In this document: piece after piece, positions 16,845-25,883 of the stretch
How positions within the stretch are numbered: the stretch's first letter is position 1
How the letters are laid out: each line of letters opens with the position of its first letter
Source of the DNA: Pedobacter sp. N36a
GTDB taxonomy: Bacteria > Bacteroidota > Bacteroidia > Sphingobacteriales > Sphingobacteriaceae
NCBI RefSeq assembly: GCF_014472395.1
Contig: NZ_JACSZW010000015.1
Coordinates: forward strand, 1 to 46,589
Reading direction: 5' to 3'
DNA length: 46,589 nucleotides
The notes under the pieces: model-generated
What the model saw: only the letters and a program-made list of their open reading frames with translations
The model's database searches: none
What the model was told of the DNA's origin: nothing
Program-made: the position numbers and the translations under genes

Positions 16845-16930
16845 ATTATATTATAAATCTTGGTTCTCGTTACAGACCGGTTCGAAATCCGAGGGTAACA
16901 CCCATTTTATTTCCATCTATTGACTAACTT

Positions 16931-17605
16931 TTAATGGCGTGACCACCTAATAACCAATGCTCCTATTAGACTAAGAAGTAATATTACAAGAAAAGTGATG
17001 ATAATATTTTGACGGAATCGGCTTGAATTATTTTGAGTATCTAGTTGTTCTTTTAATTTATTGAATTGCTCTCTTACATCTCTTTCAAGATAATCCGTTT
17101 TGCTGATTACATTTATTAAAGATGATTGTATCGATGCAACACTCGCATCCAGTTTATCCAGCCTTAATGGAAAATTTAAGTCATTTACAATTTTAATTGT
17201 TTCCGAAGCTGTCTTTTTGCTGGATTCATTTAATTCTTCTATTCCCTTGTCTAATTTCTTTTCAATCTTTTCTTGTATTTCGCTAATTTTTTCCGGAATT
17301 TTTTGTTTTTGAATGGTATTAGCGATTTCAGCATTGCTTTGAGCGCTTGTATTAATTGTTTTTTTAAGGTTTTCAAAATTTCCTAAAAAATCTACTTCAA
17401 TAACCTGTTTAACCAGGCCACCTAGTTCTAAAACGGTTGCCTCACGTGTCTTTTTTATTTCTAGAATCGTATTTTTAACTGTATTCTCTATACTTTGCAG
17501 CCGCTCTGGGAAATCAATTTTTTCGACTTTCTCATGAAAGATCTTAATCTCACTAGTAAAAGACGAAATCTCTTCTGTTTTTGATTTGATTACCTGAATT
17601 AGTGT
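16931..17605 (-). pseudogene. 5'-truncated coiled-coil protein with C-terminal membrane anchor
   Basis: An uninterrupted minus-strand frame of 224 codons with no start, because its 5' end is cut at the IS21 terminus (17603). It reads as a long amphipathic coiled coil (segments KIDFPERLQSIENTVKNTI, IPEKISEIQEKIEKKLDKG, FPLRLDKLDASVASIQSSL). It ends in one transmembrane helix, FRQNIIITFLVILLLSLIGALVI, and RWSRH. The repeated FP-x-RL-x-x-(I/L) phrase suggests an internally repeated domain. Topology would be cytoplasmic coiled coil with a C-terminal anchor. The family is not recognised. It is convergent with the restriction operon and could have been part of the defence region. The missing 5' part is not found on the right side of the IS. 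Confidence 0.7.
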
Positions 17606-17836
17606 CTAATACGGTAGTCATTGGGCCAGTCATTACGCTGATACCGGGCCAACCATAACGGGAATCACTGGGCCAAAAAAATAACCACTATTACGGAGGT
17701 TATTGGGCCAAAAACCAACTTTTACGTGTAAGAACAAAATGGAGGTCACTGGGCCAATAGCTTGTTTTAGGAAACGGAGGTTACTGGGCTAAAATAGAAC
17801 CGAAGTGCCTTCCTGAGAACGGAGGTCATTGGGCCA
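17603..17836. repeat. IS21 left-end multiple terminal repeats
   Basis: TGGGCCA or a one-base variant occurs at 17622, 17645, 17668, 17704, 17750, 17785 and 17830. The inner copies share a longer unit, GGAGGT(C/T)A(C/T)TGGGCCA. The right end has three inverted copies (TGGCCC at 20272, 20296, 20320). These are candidate binding sites for the IstA transposase; the left array is longer than usual for the family. Confidence 0.8.
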
Positions 17837-17883
17837 CTTTTCATGATTTTTAATAGTCTTGTATCTGAAATATTAACAGGTAC

Positions 17884-19434
17884 ATGGCAGGACAAAGAAT
17901 TGATATCATGGAATTACGCAGTTTAATCATCTTTAAACTAAAAGGTTTAAGTAACCGAAAGGTGGCAGATTATTTAAAAGTAAACCGTAAAACGGTAGAC
18001 AGTTACACCAGTCGTTTTAAGGCGCTGAATCTTACTTATGAGGAGCTCATAGAACTGGAGGAGTCAGCCCTTAGAGATCTGTTTACCGAAAATAGCCAAA
18101 CCGAAAAAGAACGCTATGAAGTATTGAGTACTCAGTTCTCAGACTTCCAAAAAGAACTACAGAAACCTGGAGGCACGTTACAAGAACTCTGGAAAGATTA
18201 CTTTGAAAAGAACCCTCACGGATATAAATATACCCAGTTTGCCCTTCATTACCGGAATTGGAAAAACCGAAGCAGACATAGTGGTAAGCTGATCCATAAA
18301 GCCGGAGAAAAGCTTTTTATTGACTTCTGTGGCAAGAAGCCCTGGTATATTGACAAAACTACCGGAGAGCAGATTGAGGTGGAAGTATTTGTCGCTGTGC
18401 TTCCCTGCAGCCAGTATACTTTTGTTACCGCAGTTCCCTCTCAGAAACGAGAAGACCTGATCAGTTGCATGGAGTCGTGTTTGAGATGGATGGGTGGAGT
18501 TCCACAAGCGATTGTATCCGATAACCTGAAATCAGCCGTTAGTAAGGGTAGCAAATACGCTCCAGTAATCAATAAAACCTTTGCTGGCTTTGCCTTACAT
18601 CATGGCTGTGTAGTGGATCCCGCTCGTCCGCACCACCCTCAAGATAAGGCATTGGTGGAGCGCAGTGTAGAGCTGGTTTATCAGCGCATCTATTATCATT
18701 TGCGTAAACACACCTATTTCAGCCTTAAAGACCTTAACCAAGCCATTGCGGAATTGCTGGAGGGCTATAATGATTACCTATTCTCCCACGGTGGCGGTAG
18801 CCGCAGAAGTTATTTCATTGATCTGGAAAGGCAATATCTTCAGGAACTCCCTTCGGGTTCTTACAGTATCCGTCAGTACAGGCGTGCTAAAGTCCAAAAG
18901 ACGGCACACATCTACATGAGTGAAGACCGCAATTATTATAGCGTTCCCTATCGTTTTACGGGTATGTCCGTGGAGGTACAATACAATCAGGATAAGTTAG
19001 AGGTCTTTTATAACCATGACCGGATTGCCAGTCACGAAAGGAACTATAAAGCTGGGAATTACACGACCATAGCAGATCACATGCCTTCTTCGCATCAGGC
19101 TTATGGGCAATGGAGCCCTGAGTACTTTCAGGACCGTGCCCGTCAGGTAGGCCCATTTACACTGGCTTATGTTGAACGCTTATTGATCCAATATAACTAT
19201 CCTGAAATCGCTTATAAACAGAGTCAGGGGATCTTATCTTTTGTCAAAACCTACAATAAGGAGCGTTTGGAGGGGGCGTGTGAACGGGCTTTAGCATACC
19301 ATAAGGCTTCATACCGAACCATCGAAATGATACTAAAGAACAATCTGGATACAAAGGAGCAAGATCCAGAGGCTCAGTCCGGTCCTCCGATCCCGGAACA
19401 TAGCAATATACGGGGTGCAAGTCATTACCAATAA
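17884..19434 (+). CDS. istA: IS21-family transposase IstA
   Basis: A 516-residue DDE transposase. The N-terminal HTH (LKGLSNRKVADYLKVNRKTVDSYTSRF, about 18-45) binds the terminal repeats. The integrase core starts near residue 135 with FIDFCGKK (first Asp), then AIVSDNLKSAV (second Asp) and HHPQDKALVERSVELVY (catalytic Glu). The C-terminal domain has the IS21-type VPYRFTGMSVEVQY. It cuts and joins the element's ends with the help of IstB. Full length, no interruption. The ATG at 17884 sits just after the repeat array, as expected. Confidence 0.95.
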   Translation: MAGQRIDIMELRSLIIFKLKGLSNRKVADYLKVNRKTVDSYTSRFKALNLTYEELIELEESALRDLFTENSQTEKERYEVLSTQFSDFQKELQKPGGTLQELWKDYFEKNPHGYKYTQFALHYRNWKNRSRHSGKLIHKAGEKLFIDFCGKKPWYIDKTTGEQIEVEVFVAVLPCSQYTFVTAVPSQKREDLISCMESCLRWMGGVPQAIVSDNLKSAVSKGSKYAPVINKTFAGFALHHGCVVDPARPHHPQDKALVERSVELVYQRIYYHLRKHTYFSLKDLNQAIAELLEGYNDYLFSHGGGSRRSYFIDLERQYLQELPSGSYSIRQYRRAKVQKTAHIYMSEDRNYYSVPYRFTGMSVEVQYNQDKLEVFYNHDRIASHERNYKAGNYTTIADHMPSSHQAYGQWSPEYFQDRARQVGPFTLAYVERLLIQYNYPEIAYKQSQGILSFVKTYNKERLEGACERALAYHKASYRTIEMILKNNLDTKEQDPEAQSGPPIPEHSNIRGASHYQ

Positions 19435-19504
19435 ATGGATTATGGAGCATGCTGACCCCGCCAGCCAATACACTTTTTTATTAAACAAATAACAACAACA
19501 AATT

Positions 19505-20242
19505 ATGAACGAACACAACACTGTCGAAAAGATGCGCCGAATGCGCATGAATGCAATGGCAAGCCTTTACCATCGCAGCATCACTGAACACCTTTATCAG
19601 GATTATACCCTGGACGACTTCCTTTCCATGTTGATCGATACAGAATGGGAAAACCGGCAGAACCGAAATATTGAAAGTCTGATCCAACGCGCTGGCTTTA
19701 AACAAGTGGCTTCCGCCTCAGATATCGATTACCAGGCGCAAAGAGGGTTGGATAAAACAACCTTTGAAAGACTGTTAAGCCTTAACTTCCTCCATAAAAA
19801 AGAAAATCTGATTGTCACCGGTTCCAGTGGTTGCGGAAAAAGTTTTCTCGCTCAGAGTATAGGTGTTAAAGCCTGTCAGATGCTACACAGAACCTTGTAC
19901 TACAATACTGCGCGGTTCTTTGATCTTGCTAAGCTGGCCAAATTGCAGGGCACTTACTATAAACTGATCAAGCGCATACAAAAAACCGAACTGCTTATAC
20001 TGGATGACTTTGGGCTGGCCAACATTGACCAGCAGGCAAGAAATGTGTTGATGGATGTTATTGAAGAAAGACATGAAAGCTCCTCAACCATAATCGCTAC
20101 ACAAATACCAGTGGCAAGTTGGCATGGTTTAATAGGAGAAAGTACAGCTGCTGATGCGATACTGGATAGGGTTGTTTTCTCTTCGCATCGTATTGAATTG
20201 GAGGGGGAATCTTTCAGAAGAAAAAAACAGTTGAGCCATTAA
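19505..20242 (+). CDS. istB: IS21-family ATPase helper IstB
   Basis: A 245-residue DnaC-like AAA+ ATPase. Walker A is GSSGCGKSFLAQ (about 106-117), Walker B LLILDDFGLA (about 163-172), and the sensor region is IATQIPVASWHGLIGE. IstB stimulates IstA and selects target DNA by an ATP-dependent switch. It follows istA by 70 bases; the two proteins belong to one transposition system. Full length. Confidence 0.95.
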   Translation: MNEHNTVEKMRRMRMNAMASLYHRSITEHLYQDYTLDDFLSMLIDTEWENRQNRNIESLIQRAGFKQVASASDIDYQAQRGLDKTTFERLLSLNFLHKKENLIVTGSSGCGKSFLAQSIGVKACQMLHRTLYYNTARFFDLAKLAKLQGTYYKLIKRIQKTELLILDDFGLANIDQQARNVLMDVIEERHESSSTIIATQIPVASWHGLIGESTAADAILDRVVFSSHRIELEGESFRRKKQLSH

Positions 20243-20344
20243 AATTAAACCCTTATAATTGTATTGAAAAGTGGCCCGTTGATTACCGTAATGACTGGCC
20301 CGCTATCATCCGTTTTCACTGGCCCAGTAACGCCGTTATAGACA

Positions 20345-20541
20345 GAAAGTCAAAAAAGCAATATTGCATAGCCAAGGGGATGAATGTGGCTACATTTTAT
20401 TATTGGTTTTCACGAAGTAGAGAAGCTGAATCAGGCATAGGCAAATTTATAGCGATTGATAAAGTCTCCCCTAGAAGCGAAATAGAGGTTATCTATCCTA
20501 ATGGGGTTCGGTTGAAGGTAGAAAATGAGCTTGTTTGTTAA
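20345..20541 (+). pseudogene. IS66-family accessory gene (orf1/tnpA) remnant
   Basis: The frame entering from the IS21 terminus reads KKQYCIAKGMNVATFYYWFSR, then GKFIAIDKVSP and IEVIYPNGVRLKV, and ends at TAA 20539-20541. This is the pattern of the small first protein of IS66-type elements, which have an HTH with FYYW and end in IEVxYPNGVRL. The 5' part is missing and no IS66 transposase follows, so it is a remnant cut by the IS21 element. Confidence 0.7.
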
Positions 20542-20577
20542 TTATCATCAGAATGCCACCACTAATTCTCATTAAAA

Positions 20578-21267
20578 GAGGGTGTTTCACAAACTGTGTC
20601 AATAGTGTAACTTTAAACTATCGACATAAATATGGCAACACAAGAGGACTTTGATTTTGAGTCTTTAAAAAGGAAGCTATAGCTGGATTATACTCTGGCA
20701 AAAAGATGACCGGCAGCGATGGCGTGCTGGCACCAATGATGAAGCATTTTCTGGAATCCATGATGACCGCTGAGCTGGAGCATCATATTTCCGAGAGTAA
20801 GCTGGCTGATCATCCTAACCGTAAGAATGGTAAGAGTAAAAAGACCGTACGCAGCCTAAGTGCTGGTGAATTTGAGCTTGAGACCAGCGGTGACCGTTTA
20901 GGCACCTTCGAACCTAAGGTTGTTCCCAAACGCCAGTTGATCATTACCGAGGAACTGGAAGGTAATATTCTCTCGATGTATGCCATGGGTATGAGTACCC
21001 GGGCCATGCGGGATTACAGACAGTGTACTACCAGCGGTGCAGGAGTGGCGGAACCGTCCGCTTGAAGCGGTTTATCCATTTGTGTTCCTTGATTGTATGT
21101 TTTTCAAAGTCAGGGTAAATGGAGTGGTAGAAACCCCTGCAATCTACAATATCCTGGGAGTGGACATCGAAGGCAAAAAGGATGTCTTAGGTTTGTATAC
21201 TTCTGAAAACGAGGTGGCCAAATTCTGGCTTTCGGTACTTACCGATCTTAAAAGTCGGGGTGTGGAA
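20578..21267 (+). pseudogene. IS256/Mutator-family transposase remnant, shifted, deleted and truncated
   Basis: GAGGGTGTTTCACAAACTGTG near 20578 looks like the element's terminal repeat. From ATG 20632 the protein reads MATQEDFDFESLK, then needs a one-base frame change near an A-run to continue EAIAGLYSGKKMTGSDGVLAPMMKHF. It follows the Mutator pattern to MYAMGMSTRAMRD. An internal deletion then joins ITDSVLPAVQEWRNRPLE, including PFVFLDCMFFKVR with a catalytic Asp, to LTDLKSRGVE. Homology ends abruptly at 21267 before the catalytic Glu. Inactive. Confidence 0.85.
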
Positions 21268-21422
21268 GCACACTCGAACAGTTTATCAATTGTTTTTATT
21301 CCTCAAGTTTTACAGTAAATAATGTCAAACTTCACGTAAAATCGTTACAGAAAAATCTAGTCATGGAGGGCTTCCGCTATCTTTTAACCACTTTAACTAT
21401 GAAAAGCATGACTAACAATTAA
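21268..21422 (+). pseudogene. Short unidentified coding-like tail
   Basis: Immediately after the IS256 homology ends, another frame reads STLEQFINCFYSSSFTVNNVKLHVKSLQ...MEGFRYLLTTLTMKSMTNN and stops at 21420-21422. It may be the C-terminus of a further disrupted gene. No family recognised. The remaining bases to 21556 show no gene and must hold the promoter of the HTCS gene. Confidence 0.25.
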
Positions 21423-21556
21423 TCAGCATTTTATTAGAGTAGTGTCGTAAATTGAGTTAATATTTCTGCGGCTTGATCAGGGTTTCCAAAAGGAGATAAT
21501 TCAAATCTTGGCGATTTTTTTTAACTTGCAATAACCATATCATAAAATGCTATAAA

Positions 21557-24500
21557 ATGCGCTGTAAACTCTTTTGGTTTTTTTTCTTACTTTCAAAATT
21601 TGTCTTCCCGCAGCAAAATCAGTTTCAGTTTTCAAGCATTGATCTGTCTAATGGATTGTCTAGTAACCAAATCACTGCAATTTTTAAAGATAGCAATGGT
21701 TACATGTGGTTTGGTACTATGGCAGGTCTTAATCGCTATGATGGCTATCAAATAAAAACTTTTAAGCATAACACCAGAGATAAAAACTCTTTAAGCGATG
21801 ATTTTATAAACAATATTTACGAGCTTCCCAATCATAGATTATTGATTGATACAAGAGCTGGGTTTAACATATACGACCTTGAACATGAGCGCTTTGACCA
21901 GAATGCTTTTTCATACTTGAAAAGCATAGGAATAAAGGCCCGAACGATTGTTGGGGTAAAAAAGGATAGGCTAGGTAATTTTTGGTTTAATGCGGGTGCT
22001 GAGGGGATATATGTGTATTTGTCAAAAACAAGTTCAGTACGGCATATTTCATGTAAAGGTGGTAAACCGGGTGAATTAGGGCTGGCGCCGATTTCAAATA
22101 TTCAACTGGATTCTAAGGATGGAATGTGGGTGCTTCACATGGATAAGACCTTTGAGAAACTGAATATTAAAACGATGAAGATCGAACAAAAAATCACGTC
22201 GTTTAAGATAGATCAAAAAATTGATTATAAGCCCTTTAGATTTTTTATAGACCGAGATGCAGCTATTTTTATTTGGGCTTTTGATGTGCAAGATGGGGTT
22301 AGTTATTTTAACCCTACAACCAAAAAGACTATCTCCATGAGGAAAAAATCAGGAGGACTTAATAATGATCTCATAACCGGCATCATTGAAGACGAAAATG
22401 GACTTATCTGGATAGCTACTGACCATGGAGGGATTAATTTGCTTAATAAAAGTGATTTTTCAGTAGCTTATGTACTGAACAGGGAGGATGACTCCAAAAG
22501 TTTAAATCAGAACAGTATTGTAACGCTTTACAAAGATCCTAATGGCATCATCTGGATCGGGACATTTAAAAAAGGAATCAATTTTTACCATAAAAATATC
22601 ATCAAATTCCCACTGTATAGACACTTTTCATCAAACCCACAGAGTTTGCCCTATGATGATGTAAATAGATTTGTTGAAGATCATGAAGGAAATCTTTGGA
22701 TCGGGACCAATGGCAATGGGTTGATGTATTATAACATCAAAACAAAAAGATTTACGGTATATAGGCATCAACCCAGTAACCCCAATAGTTTAAGTAATGA
22801 TATTATTGTAAGTCTTTTTATCGGTAGCGACAAAAAGTTGTGGATAGGAAGTTATTTTGGTGGTTTAGATTGCTTCGACGGAAAAACTTTTAAACATTAT
22901 AAGCATCAGGCCAATAATAACAATACCATTGGCGATGATAGGGTTTGGGATATCTTGGAAGATGATGATCAATCTCTATGGATTGCTACATTAGGTGGCG
23001 GTATTGATGTGCTAAACAAAAAGAGCCAGCAATTTACCCACTATAAGGCTTACACAGGGGCCAATTCGGTTAGTTCAAATTACATCACTTCCTTATTTAA
23101 AGATCGAAGTGGTAATATCTGGATCGGTACTTCTACAGGCTTGGATTTTTGGGAAAAAGCAAGCAACAAATTTACTCATTTCAAACCAGATCCAAATCGA
23201 AAAAATGCGTTGAGTAATGGCGATGTGTATGATATATTAACGGATTCCTATGGATTTGTTTGGATTACAACCAGAGATGGTTTGAACAGATATGATCCTA
23301 AAACAAAGCAGTTTAAGGTTTTTAGGATAGAGGACGGCATAGCCGATAATTCTACCTTGAATTTAGTGGAAGACAGAAACGGGAATTTTTGGTTAAGTAC
23401 CGCTAGAGGACTAACCTTTATCAAAGTAATAAAGGAAAAAGCAGGTTTTAATTATGTTTTTAGTAATTACGATCAGCAGGATGGTTTGCAGGGCAAAGAG
23501 TTTAATGTAAATGCAGCCTATATTACTAGTCAGGGACAATTGATTTTTGGAGGTGCAAATGGTCTTAATTTGTTCAAGCCAAATGACATCATATCTGATC
23601 AGATTAAGCCTAAAATAACTTTCTCTGATCTACAGATTGCCAATAGGAGTGTGGCAGTAGGCGAAGAAGTAAACGGAGCAGTTGTGCTGACAAAGGCATT
23701 GAACAGTATGGAGAAACTTGTGCTTAACCATCAACAAAATGTATTTTCAATAGAATTTACTGCACTTAATTTTTTTAACCCCGATAAAATTAAGTACAAG
23801 TATATGCTTGAAGGTTTTGATGAAAAATATCAGGAACTTTTAGATAAGGGCAGAAAGGTAACCTATACCAACTTAGATCCAGGAAATTACACATTCAAAG
23901 TGATGTCTACCAATTCGGCTGGCGATTGGATGCCCAATGAAAAGCAACTTTTTATTAAGGTTTTACCTCCCTTTTGGCGAAGCCCTTTAGCCTATATTTT
24001 TTATCTATTAATTATTGCAACCATACTCTATTTAGTAAGGAGGCGTGGAATAAACAAATTGAAGGCTGAATTTTCTATAGAACAGGAACGTCAAGAAGCA
24101 AAGCGAATGCATGATTTGGATGTGCTGAAGATTAAATTCCTGACCAATGTAAGTCATGAATTTCGGACTCCGCTTTCCCTTATCATCACACCTATGGAGA
24201 AACTCATTCGCCAAACCACTGATGAGCATAAAAAAGAGCAAATGAAAATGGTTCAGCGAAATAGTAGGCGCCTGTTGAATTTGGTTAATCAATTACTCGA
24301 TTTTAGAAGGATGGAGGTTAAAGAACTCAAATTACAGGTCACCTCTGGTGATATTGTTGGGTTTGTAAAGGAACTTACTTTGTCGTTTACGGATATTGCT
24401 GAAAAGAAAAATATAGAATTACAGTTTGAGACAGACTTAAAAGGATTGGTAACACAGTTTGATCATGACAAAATAGAGCGAATTCTCTTTAACCTTTTAT

Positions 24501-25675
24501 CCAATGCATTTAAATTTACTCCAGAGGGTGGGGCTGTTTATGTAAGGCTTAACACCCAAAAAAATACACCGAGCCAAACCTTTTTGGTACTTAAGGTAGA
24601 AGATACAGGTATAGGGATTGAAAGGAATAAAGTTGACCAGATCTTTGAACGTTTCTTTCAGAATGATGTACCTGGTTCTATGGTAAACCAAGGAAGTGGC
24701 ATCGGTCTATCTATCACCAAGGAATTTGTGAATTTACATGGCGGAACAATTGAGGTAGAAAGTAAGCCAGATGAAGGATCTATTTTTACAGTAAGGTTAC
24801 CTTTGGCCGATCGGGTAGAAGCGACTTCCGGTAAAGACCAAAAATTCATCGTTTCTTCAAAAAAGAGAACAAATACAGAATTGAGCTCAACTGCGCTATC
24901 AGGCAATGTAGCCAAAAAGCAGAGTTTATTGTTAATTGAAGATAATGAGGATTTTAGGTTTTATTTGAAGGATAACCTTAAAGAATATTACCATATCTAC
25001 GAAGCCTCGAATGGAAAAGATGGTTGGCAGAAAATCCTTTCGGCACACCCCAACTTAGTGGTGAGCGATATCAGCATGCCAGAGATGAACGGAATAGACC
25101 TGTGCAGAAAGATTAAAGCTGATAAGCGTACTGCACACATACCAGTTATTTTATTAACCGCTTTAACCGCTGAAGAAACTCAGTTGGCCGGTCTGCAGAT
25201 TGGCGCAAATGATTATGTAATGAAACCGTTTAATTTCGAAATGTTGCTCTCAAAGATCAACAACTTATTGGTTCAACAAGAGTCATTCAAAAAAACCTAT
25301 CAAAAGCAGGTTGATGTAAATACTGTTCATGAAGATATAGAATCTGTTGATCAAAAATTCATGCGCCAATTATTAGTTGCACTTGAAAAGAATTTGTCGA
25401 ATGCCGACTATTCTGTAGATCAACTTAGTAGCGAACTCCATATCAGTAGGGTTGGTTTGTATAAAAAGATGATGGTGCTAACGGGCAAATCGCCTATTGC
25501 TTTTATCAGATCTTACCGGCTTAAAAAAGGGGCTGCATTCCTGCTCAAGTCTCAGTTATCCATATCAGAAATTGCTTATGCTGTCGGTTTTAATAATCCA
25601 AAGTATTTTACAAAATACTTTAAAGATGAGTTCAACGACCTTCCTTCTGTCTATAAACAGCAGCATTCAGATTAA
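21557..25675 (+). CDS. Hybrid two-component system (HTCS) sensor-regulator of the PUL
   Basis: A 1372-residue one-protein signalling system in the inner membrane. A signal peptide (1-18) leads into a periplasmic double beta-propeller of Reg_prop repeats (about 25-700; many copies of GxIWIGT and GLxRYD), then a Y_Y_Y domain (about 725-800). A transmembrane helix lies at about 811-829. Inside the cell come HisKA with phospho-acceptor His867 (NVSHEFRTPLSLI) and HATPase (NLLSNAFKFTPEGG, DTGIGI, GSGIGLSI). The receiver domain has Asp1171 (VVSDISMPEMNG), and an AraC-type HTH is at about 1280-1372. HTCS proteins bind an oligosaccharide of the target glycan and turn on the adjacent operon. It is 208 bases upstream of the PUL enzymes, with a direct repeat between them that suits its AraC domain. 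Confidence 0.95.
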   Translation: MRCKLFWFFFLLSKFVFPQQNQFQFSSIDLSNGLSSNQITAIFKDSNGYMWFGTMAGLNRYDGYQIKTFKHNTRDKNSLSDDFINNIYELPNHRLLIDTRAGFNIYDLEHERFDQNAFSYLKSIGIKARTIVGVKKDRLGNFWFNAGAEGIYVYLSKTSSVRHISCKGGKPGELGLAPISNIQLDSKDGMWVLHMDKTFEKLNIKTMKIEQKITSFKIDQKIDYKPFRFFIDRDAAIFIWAFDVQDGVSYFNPTTKKTISMRKKSGGLNNDLITGIIEDENGLIWIATDHGGINLLNKSDFSVAYVLNREDDSKSLNQNSIVTLYKDPNGIIWIGTFKKGINFYHKNIIKFPLYRHFSSNPQSLPYDDVNRFVEDHEGNLWIGTNGNGLMYYNIKTKRFTVYRHQPSNPNSLSNDIIVSLFIGSDKKLWIGSYFGGLDCFDGKTFKHYKHQANNNNTIGDDRVWDILEDDDQSLWIATLGGGIDVLNKKSQQFTHYKAYTGANSVSSNYITSLFKDRSGNIWIGTSTGLDFWEKASNKFTHFKPDPNRKNALSNGDVYDILTDSYGFVWITTRDGLNRYDPKTKQFKVFRIEDGIADNSTLNLVEDRNGNFWLSTARGLTFIKVIKEKAGFNYVFSNYDQQDGLQGKEFNVNAAYITSQGQLIFGGANGLNLFKPNDIISDQIKPKITFSDLQIANRSVAVGEEVNGAVVLTKALNSMEKLVLNHQQNVFSIEFTALNFFNPDKIKYKYMLEGFDEKYQELLDKGRKVTYTNLDPGNYTFKVMSTNSAGDWMPNEKQLFIKVLPPFWRSPLAYIFYLLIIATILYLVRRRGINKLKAEFSIEQERQEAKRMHDLDVLKIKFLTNVSHEFRTPLSLIITPMEKLIRQTTDEHKKEQMKMVQRNSRRLLNLVNQLLDFRRMEVKELKLQVTSGDIVGFVKELTLSFTDIAEKKNIELQFETDLKGLVTQFDHDKIERILFNLLSNAFKFTPEGGAVYVRLNTQKNTPSQTFLVLKVEDTGIGIERNKVDQIFERFFQNDVPGSMVNQGSGIGLSITKEFVNLHGGTIEVESKPDEGSIFTVRLPLADRVEATSGKDQKFIVSSKKRTNTELSSTALSGNVAKKQSLLLIEDNEDFRFYLKDNLKEYYHIYEASNGKDGWQKILSAHPNLVVSDISMPEMNGIDLCRKIKADKRTAHIPVILLTALTAEETQLAGLQIGANDYVMKPFNFEMLLSKINNLLVQQESFKKTYQKQVDVNTVHEDIESVDQKFMRQLLVALEKNLSNADYSVDQLSSELHISRVGLYKKMMVLTGKSPIAFIRSYRLKKGAAFLLKSQLSISEIAYAVGFNNPKYFTKYFKDEFNDLPSVYKQQHSD

Positions 25676-25730
25676 AAACACGTTTTAAAAGGTGTTTAAG
25701 CAAGTATTTTTGATGGATTTTTAGTTGGTT

Positions 25731-25772
25731 AACATATGCATACCCAATTGTAAACATTTGCGTACCAAATTG
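25731..25772 (+). promoter_or_regulatory. 20-bp direct repeat, candidate HTCS (AraC-type) operator
   Basis: AACATATGCATACCCAATTG (25731-25750) and AACATTTGCGTACCAAATTG (25753-25772) agree at 17 of 20 positions and start 22 bases apart, about two turns of DNA. AraC-family dimers bind such tandem direct repeats. The site lies 56 bases after the HTCS gene and 111 bases before the GH31 start, the position expected for the PUL activator site. Function is inferred; the repeat itself is plain in the sequence. Confidence 0.65.
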
Positions 25773-25883
25773 CAGATCTGAACCAATTAGTTTTAACATA
25801 CAAATAATTAACCAAATATGATCCTCAAGTCAATGATGAAACTTCAAACGAAGTATGCTCATTAATTTGAAAAACTTACCTGT

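Larger units (their letters stand above)
16567..16930. other. Intergenic region after hsdM without a gene
   Basis: No credible open frame is seen on either strand. The region holds the operon terminator, a long perfect inverted repeat at 16793-16844, and a short T-arm-like sequence GGTTCGAAATCC near 16880. The latter does not extend into a tRNA. Confidence 0.6.
17603..20344 (+). mobile_element. Complete IS21-family insertion sequence
   Basis: The ends are TGTCTAATACGG at 17603 and CCGTTATAGACA ending at 20344, which is TGTCTATAACGG read inward. Both are followed inward by related sequences ending in GGGCCA at close intervals, the multiple terminal repeats typical of IS21. Two genes, istA and istB, lie between. 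No matching direct repeat is visible (left flank AATTAG, right flank GAAAG), and the flanks belong to different genes. So the element has probably taken part in a deletion or rearrangement after insertion. Confidence 0.9.

Noticed and set aside
16862..16912. tRNA-like 3' end (GGTTCGAAATCC with GTTAC/GTAAC nearby)
   Set aside because: The T-loop would have eight bases, the acceptor pairing is poor, and no anticodon or D arm lies upstream; kept only as a remark on the intergenic region.
17100..17312. Plus-strand open frame of 70 codons
   Set aside because: Antisense to the truncated coiled-coil gene, whose minus-strand frame is much longer and protein-like.
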